The notes under the pieces were generated by a model. That model searched no databases and was not told where the DNA came from. It saw nothing but the letters and a program-made list of their open reading frames with translations. A program made the translations under genes and the position numbers. A stretch of 8,642 bases of DNA from Verrucomicrobiota bacterium (GTDB lineage: Bacteria > Verrucomicrobiota > Verrucomicrobiia > Opitutales > UBA2995): contig JAPUIL010000523.1 of assembly GCA_027297085.1 (NCBI GenBank), positions 1 through 8,642 of the forward strand, in the 5' to 3' direction. Shown one piece after another: positions 5,256-8,642 of this stretch (the first letter of the stretch is position 1; the number at the start of each line of letters is the position of its first letter).

Positions 5256-6671
5256 ATGAATAACTTACGAGCGCTTTTCGTTGGTGTTTTCTTGAGTGTC
5301 CTTTTGTTAGGCGCAGCCTGCACTAAAGACACCCGGCCAAACATTCTTCTGGTAATGGCCGACGACCAGGGCTACGGCGATGCGGGATTCACGGGCCACC
5401 CTTTTGTCAAGACGCCGAATATGGATGCGATGGCGAAAGACAGTCTTGTCTTTAATCGCTTCTATGCCGGCGCCCCAGTCTGTTCACCGACCCGGGCCAG
5501 CGTAATGACCGGCCGAACGCCGATGCGCACCAATGTGCCCAACCATGGGCACTACATGCGGCCGAAAGAAAAAACGATCGCCGAAGCGCTCAAGGACGCA
5601 GGTTACGTGACGGGCCATTTCGGAAAATGGCACATCGGCTCAGTCCAGAAGGAAAGTCCGACCAGCCCGGGGGGAGCCGGATTCGATGAGTGGTTTTCTG
5701 GTCTCAACTTCTTTGACCTCGATCCTTACCTCAGCCGGAACGGCACCTACGAAAACCCCAAGGGACAGGGCTCGATCATCAGCATGGATGCCACGATCGA
5801 TTTTTTGAAAAAACACAAGGACGGTGACAAGCCGATGTTTACGGTTACCTGGTTTCCTGCGCCACACGATCCACACCTGGAAACGCCGGTCGATTTTCCG
5901 GGCGGACAGGATCTTTACAAAGACGAGAAGGACCGCGGTTACTTTCTCGAGATCACCCTGCTCGATCAGCAACTTGGCAAGCTGCGCCAGAGTCTTCGCG
6001 ACATGGGAATCACCGATAACACGCTAGTCTGGTATTGCAGCGACAACGGCGGACTCGTGGAAGAATCATCAGGCGGACGTGCGAAAAAAGGCAGCATTTA
6101 CGAAGGCGGTCTCCGAGTACCTTCAATTCTGGAATGGCCCGCCAAATTCAAACCCGGAACGATTGATACTCCGGCTTGCACCTTCGATATTTACCCGACC
6201 TTGCTAACCATCGCCGGAGCCGAAGTTGATCATCAACCGCGCCTCGATGGAATCGACCTCGCCGAGGTCATCGCGGGCAAACAGACCAAGCGGCCCGCGA
6301 TGGGATTCTGGCATCTTCATACTGGCGGTCAGTCGACCTGGAGTGATCGGATCATCAAGCAACTCATGGAAGCACAGCAGGCAGGCAAACCGACGCCACT
6401 TCCGGATCGCCTTCTGAAGAATGTCCAGGAATTCCCCTCATTTACTCACGGCGACAACCCAGGCCACGCCGCCTGGAACGATTGGCCCTGGAAACTTCAC
6501 CGCATTCAGCAAGGCGACCAGGTCACCGTTGAGCTTTATAACCTGGTCGACGATCCGATGGAAGAAAATGATCTCGCTCAGAAAGAGAAAGGGCGAGCCA
6601 GTACTATGCTCAAGGAGTTGGAGCAATGGCAGTCCTCCGTCTACGACAGCTGGGAAGGAAAAGACTATTGA
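5256..6671 (+). CDS. Exported type I sulfatase (formylglycine-dependent)
   Basis: The chosen ATG gives 471 residues. It starts 19 bases after the toxin stop, and its leader (LRALFVGVFLSVLLLGAAC, Cys22) fits a signal peptide or a loose lipobox. The upstream ATG at 5184 overlaps the toxin gene and puts a second hydrophobic stretch in front, so it was not used. Metal-binding Asp36-Asp37 lie in NILLVMADDQGYGD. The catalytic motif is Cys76-Ser-Pro-Thr-Arg80, where the Cys must be converted to formylglycine. Lys124 and His126 (GKWHIG), His204 (APHDPH), Asp263-Asn264 (CSDNGG) and Lys278 (KKGSIYEGGLRVP) complete the usual active-site set. The gene looks full-length. Members of the family remove sulfate esters from polysaccharides or small molecules outside the cytoplasm; the substrate cannot be read here. 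No ribosome site is obvious. The coding region looks GC-richer than the upstream genes. No maturase gene is present in the window. Confidence 0.93.
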   Translation: MNNLRALFVGVFLSVLLLGAACTKDTRPNILLVMADDQGYGDAGFTGHPFVKTPNMDAMAKDSLVFNRFYAGAPVCSPTRASVMTGRTPMRTNVPNHGHYMRPKEKTIAEALKDAGYVTGHFGKWHIGSVQKESPTSPGGAGFDEWFSGLNFFDLDPYLSRNGTYENPKGQGSIISMDATIDFLKKHKDGDKPMFTVTWFPAPHDPHLETPVDFPGGQDLYKDEKDRGYFLEITLLDQQLGKLRQSLRDMGITDNTLVWYCSDNGGLVEESSGGRAKKGSIYEGGLRVPSILEWPAKFKPGTIDTPACTFDIYPTLLTIAGAEVDHQPRLDGIDLAEVIAGKQTKRPAMGFWHLHTGGQSTWSDRIIKQLMEAQQAGKPTPLPDRLLKNVQEFPSFTHGDNPGHAAWNDWPWKLHRIQQGDQVTVELYNLVDDPMEENDLAQKEKGRASTMLKELEQWQSSVYDSWEGKDY

Positions 6672-6743
6672 GCAACAAAATGTCCGTTTCGATTTAGATC
6701 CGGGCGCTTCACAAACCTGCTAGTCTCCGATCCACAATCCGTA

Positions 6744-7994
6744 ATGAAGTTGTTCACGACATCAGCTCTTCTCTTGTCCCTGTTCGCCAGCACCACTCAG
6801 GCTGGCAAAATGATCTTCACCGACCGCGGCGCCAGCATCGTTAGAATCGCCGACCTGGATGGTTCCAATCTGCAAACTTTAATTCCTTCGGCTGGTACCA
6901 ACGTCCGCGGGATCGCTATCGACCTCACAACTGACGATCTGTTCTACGCCGATAACGGCGCCAACATTATCTACCGTGCGCGTCTCAATGGTTCCGAGCG
7001 AGCGGCAATCGTCTCGACCGATCTCAACTTTCCCGCCGATCTCGCGCTCGATCGTGGCGCTGCCAAACTCTACTGGTGCGACCGCGACAACAACCGCATC
7101 GAACGCGCGAACTACGACGGCACTGGACGCGAATCCTTGATCGCCACGTCGCAACCCTACTTCCTCGACCTCGATCTAACGAATCAAAAGATCTATTGGG
7201 GCGACTACGCAGGCGGCAACATCTTCCGCGCTGATCTCCCCGACGGAACCAATGTCGAGACAGTCGTTAGCGGTCTGGTCCAAACGCGCGGGGTCAAAAT
7301 AGATCCGGGTGGCGGCTATCTGTATTGGTGCGACCGAAATGCAAGTAAGGTGCAACGGCGGAGCATCGACAGTGGCCCCATAGAGGATCTCTACACCGGC
7401 CTCGACACTCCGCACGGCCTGACTTTGGACATCCCAGCCGGCAAAGTCTACTGGTGTGATACCGGCACCAACCTTCTCGATGGTAGCGGGGCGATGGCGG
7501 TCAACCGTGGCAACATGGATGGCTCGGGGCCGCAGGAGGTTCTGGCGAACGTCGACGAGCCCTGGGACATCACCCTCGATAAACGGACCGCCACTTACCC
7601 GGAATGGGTCGCGCGCCGATTTCAAATGAATGCCCTACCCTCAGTAGCCGACCCAGACGCTGACCCCGACCGCGATCAGCACAGCAACCTGCTCGAGTAT
7701 TTCGCAGATTTGAATCCGTTCACCTCCCAGGGATTACAACCTACTGGTATACTCTGGATCGATGAAGACTTCCTGTTCACCTACCGCCAGACCTTCGAGA
7801 CAATCACAGACGTCCAGGCCTCCGTCGAAGTATCGACCGATCTAATCACCTGGAACTCTGGGCCAACATTCACCCAACCGTTGGACACCAACAACGCCGA
7901 CGGCGCCTTGTTCGTCACCCACAAGCTCCTTCCAGATGCGGTCGACCCTGGTGGAACCTACCTGCGCCTCAGGTTAGAGTTGATTGATCCATGA
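6744..7994 (+). CDS. Secreted six-bladed YWTD beta-propeller protein with C-terminal beta domain
   Basis: This 416-residue protein has a signal peptide with predicted cleavage after Ala20 (STTQA-GKM). Six YWTD-type (LDL-receptor class B) repeats follow, with cores MIFTD (23-27), LFYAD (66-70), LYWCD (109-113), IYWGD (150-154), LYWCD (193-197) and VYWCD (235-239). That is exactly one closed six-bladed propeller. Three blades carry Cys in place of the Thr. An acidic segment DPDADPDRDQ (303-312) then leads into SNLLEYFADLNPF, resembling calcium-binding linkers. The end (about 340-416) is a beta domain with VEVSTDLITW and YLRLRLEL, a style I associate with exported Verrucomicrobiota proteins. Ligand and role are unknown; binding of protein or glycan at the surface is plausible. 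The gene follows the sulfatase after 72 bases on the same strand and shares its GC-rich composition. No ribosome site is clear. Confidence 0.85.
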   Translation: MKLFTTSALLLSLFASTTQAGKMIFTDRGASIVRIADLDGSNLQTLIPSAGTNVRGIAIDLTTDDLFYADNGANIIYRARLNGSERAAIVSTDLNFPADLALDRGAAKLYWCDRDNNRIERANYDGTGRESLIATSQPYFLDLDLTNQKIYWGDYAGGNIFRADLPDGTNVETVVSGLVQTRGVKIDPGGGYLYWCDRNASKVQRRSIDSGPIEDLYTGLDTPHGLTLDIPAGKVYWCDTGTNLLDGSGAMAVNRGNMDGSGPQEVLANVDEPWDITLDKRTATYPEWVARRFQMNALPSVADPDADPDRDQHSNLLEYFADLNPFTSQGLQPTGILWIDEDFLFTYRQTFETITDVQASVEVSTDLITWNSGPTFTQPLDTNNADGALFVTHKLLPDAVDPGGTYLRLRLELIDP

Positions 7995-8047
7995 ATTGGA
8001 ATTTCCCTCGTATTGATTTATTGACTACCCATCAGCCATTACGCTGA

Positions 8048-8642
8048 TCACTCTGAAATTTGAGCCAGGCGAAAGAAAATTGGCAGTTCCGAGTCATCGG
8101 TGGAAAAGTATAATTTAATAGCTCCACTCGCATTTTGAATGGTATTCGCGGCCTCATTACCATCAGGAAACCGGGAGTAGGCATATGGCATCCAGTCCTC
8201 AATTTGAAGCGTATGACTCGACTCAAATTGATAAGCAGCACCCGATTCGGCTTTGTATTCTATTTCATACATCATGGTATTTTCATTTTGCCCGCGAAAA
8301 TTAAACAGGAAGCCGACACCACTTGGATCGATGACGGCTGGAGTACTATCCGAGTAGGCTGATAATCCGTCCGTGCCGACGGCAACAATTTGATAAAAGT
8401 ATTCCGTATCGCCCAGGGTAGTGGTGTCAAAAAACATGACCGTATCAGCTGGAACAGTACCAAGATTGCGCCAAAGCATATTGTCACCACTACGGCGATA
8501 GATTTGGTACTCCACGGCATCCTGGGCGCTATTCCAGCTAAGACCGATTCCCGGACCACCGGAGGTAGCCGCAACCAGGCCGGAGGGCTTTGCTGGAATG
8601 GAGACCATCGCAGATTCCAGCAAATTGCCGTTGTTGTCATAG
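8048..8642 (-). CDS. C-terminal part of a fibronectin type III surface protein; N-terminus beyond right edge
   Basis: The frame is open to the window edge and ends at a TGA (8050-8048), giving 197 codons plus stop. The first residues read YDNNGNLLESAMVSIP. A fibronectin type III domain follows: KPSGLVAATSGGPGIGLSW, then AVEYQIYRRSGD, YFYQIVAVGTDGLSAYSD and STPAVID. The last about 85 residues form another beta domain (YEIEYKAESGAAYQFESSH, LQIEDWMPY, PIFFRLAQISE) whose closing FFRL pattern recalls the C-terminus of the propeller protein on the other strand. An apparent TTG start at 8623 is not a true start because the frame continues upstream without a stop. Such domains occur in large exported adhesins or enzymes. 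The actual activity would be encoded outside the window. The gene converges on the propeller gene with a 53-base gap. Confidence 0.8.
   Translation of the reverse strand, partial: YDNNGNLLESAMVSIPAKPSGLVAATSGGPGIGLSWNSAQDAVEYQIYRRSGDNMLWRNLGTVPADTVMFFDTTTLGDTEYFYQIVAVGTDGLSAYSDSTPAVIDPSGVGFLFNFRGQNENTMMYEIEYKAESGAAYQFESSHTLQIEDWMPYAYSRFPDGNEAANTIQNASGAIKLYFSTDDSELPIFFRLAQISE

Noticed and set aside
6672..6743. Possible separate promoter for the propeller gene (TAGTCT at 6721-6726)
   Set aside because: No acceptable -35 sequence lies at the right distance, so co-transcription with the sulfatase is equally likely.
7176..7625. 149-codon minus-strand frame opposite the propeller gene
   Set aside because: It lies fully within a well-supported gene with six YWTD repeats and is a shadow frame of GC-rich coding sequence.
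8032..8048. ATCAGC/GCTGAT hairpin between the convergent genes as a shared terminator
   Set aside because: The stem is only 6 bp, A/T-containing, has no T-run on either strand and overlaps the stop codon of the minus-strand gene.

Overview
The window looks like an accessory, mosaic stretch of a Gram-negative bacterial chromosome rich in exported proteins. Five of the six larger genes or gene remnants begin with a signal peptide or lipoprotein-type leader, or look like parts of surface proteins. The organism cannot be fixed from the sequence. Two proteins on the right (a YWTD propeller and a fibronectin-III protein) end in C-terminal beta domains of a style I associate with Verrucomicrobiota, and the sulfatase fits that group. 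The M28 peptidase, DUF3604 protein and ParDE pair would also fit a marine gammaproteobacterium. Marine Verrucomicrobiota is my preferred but unproven guess.

Left part (1-1561): on the minus strand, an M28-type metallopeptidase runs off the left edge, preceded by a 67-codon ORF of unknown identity. That ORF is cut off upstream by a roughly 259-bp element with 16/18 terminal inverted repeats starting in CTAG. To its right, on the plus strand, only the first ~80 codons of a tannase/feruloyl-esterase-like gene remain.

Middle (1558-5236): a large intact DUF3604 (PHP-like metal hydrolase) gene lies between two copies of a related intergenic repeat. A strong hairpin terminator follows. Next comes a type II toxin-antitoxin locus with a promoter overlapping a perfect 10-bp operator palindrome, an intact ParD antitoxin, and a ParE toxin gene. 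The toxin is split by a 163-bp non-autonomous insertion element with 18-bp terminal inverted repeats (17/18) and an exact 11-bp target duplication. Removing the element and one duplication copy restores a continuous 96-residue ParE.

Right part (5256-8642): a sulfatase and a secreted six-bladed YWTD propeller protein form a tract that looks GC-richer than its surroundings and may be imported. A minus-strand gene for a fibronectin-III surface protein enters from the right edge and converges on it.

The main discovery is the short element inside parE, which leaves an apparently orphan antitoxin. The window otherwise suggests export-oriented catabolism (sulfatase, peptidase, former esterase) plus insertion-driven decay. 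No RNA gene or CRISPR array was seen.
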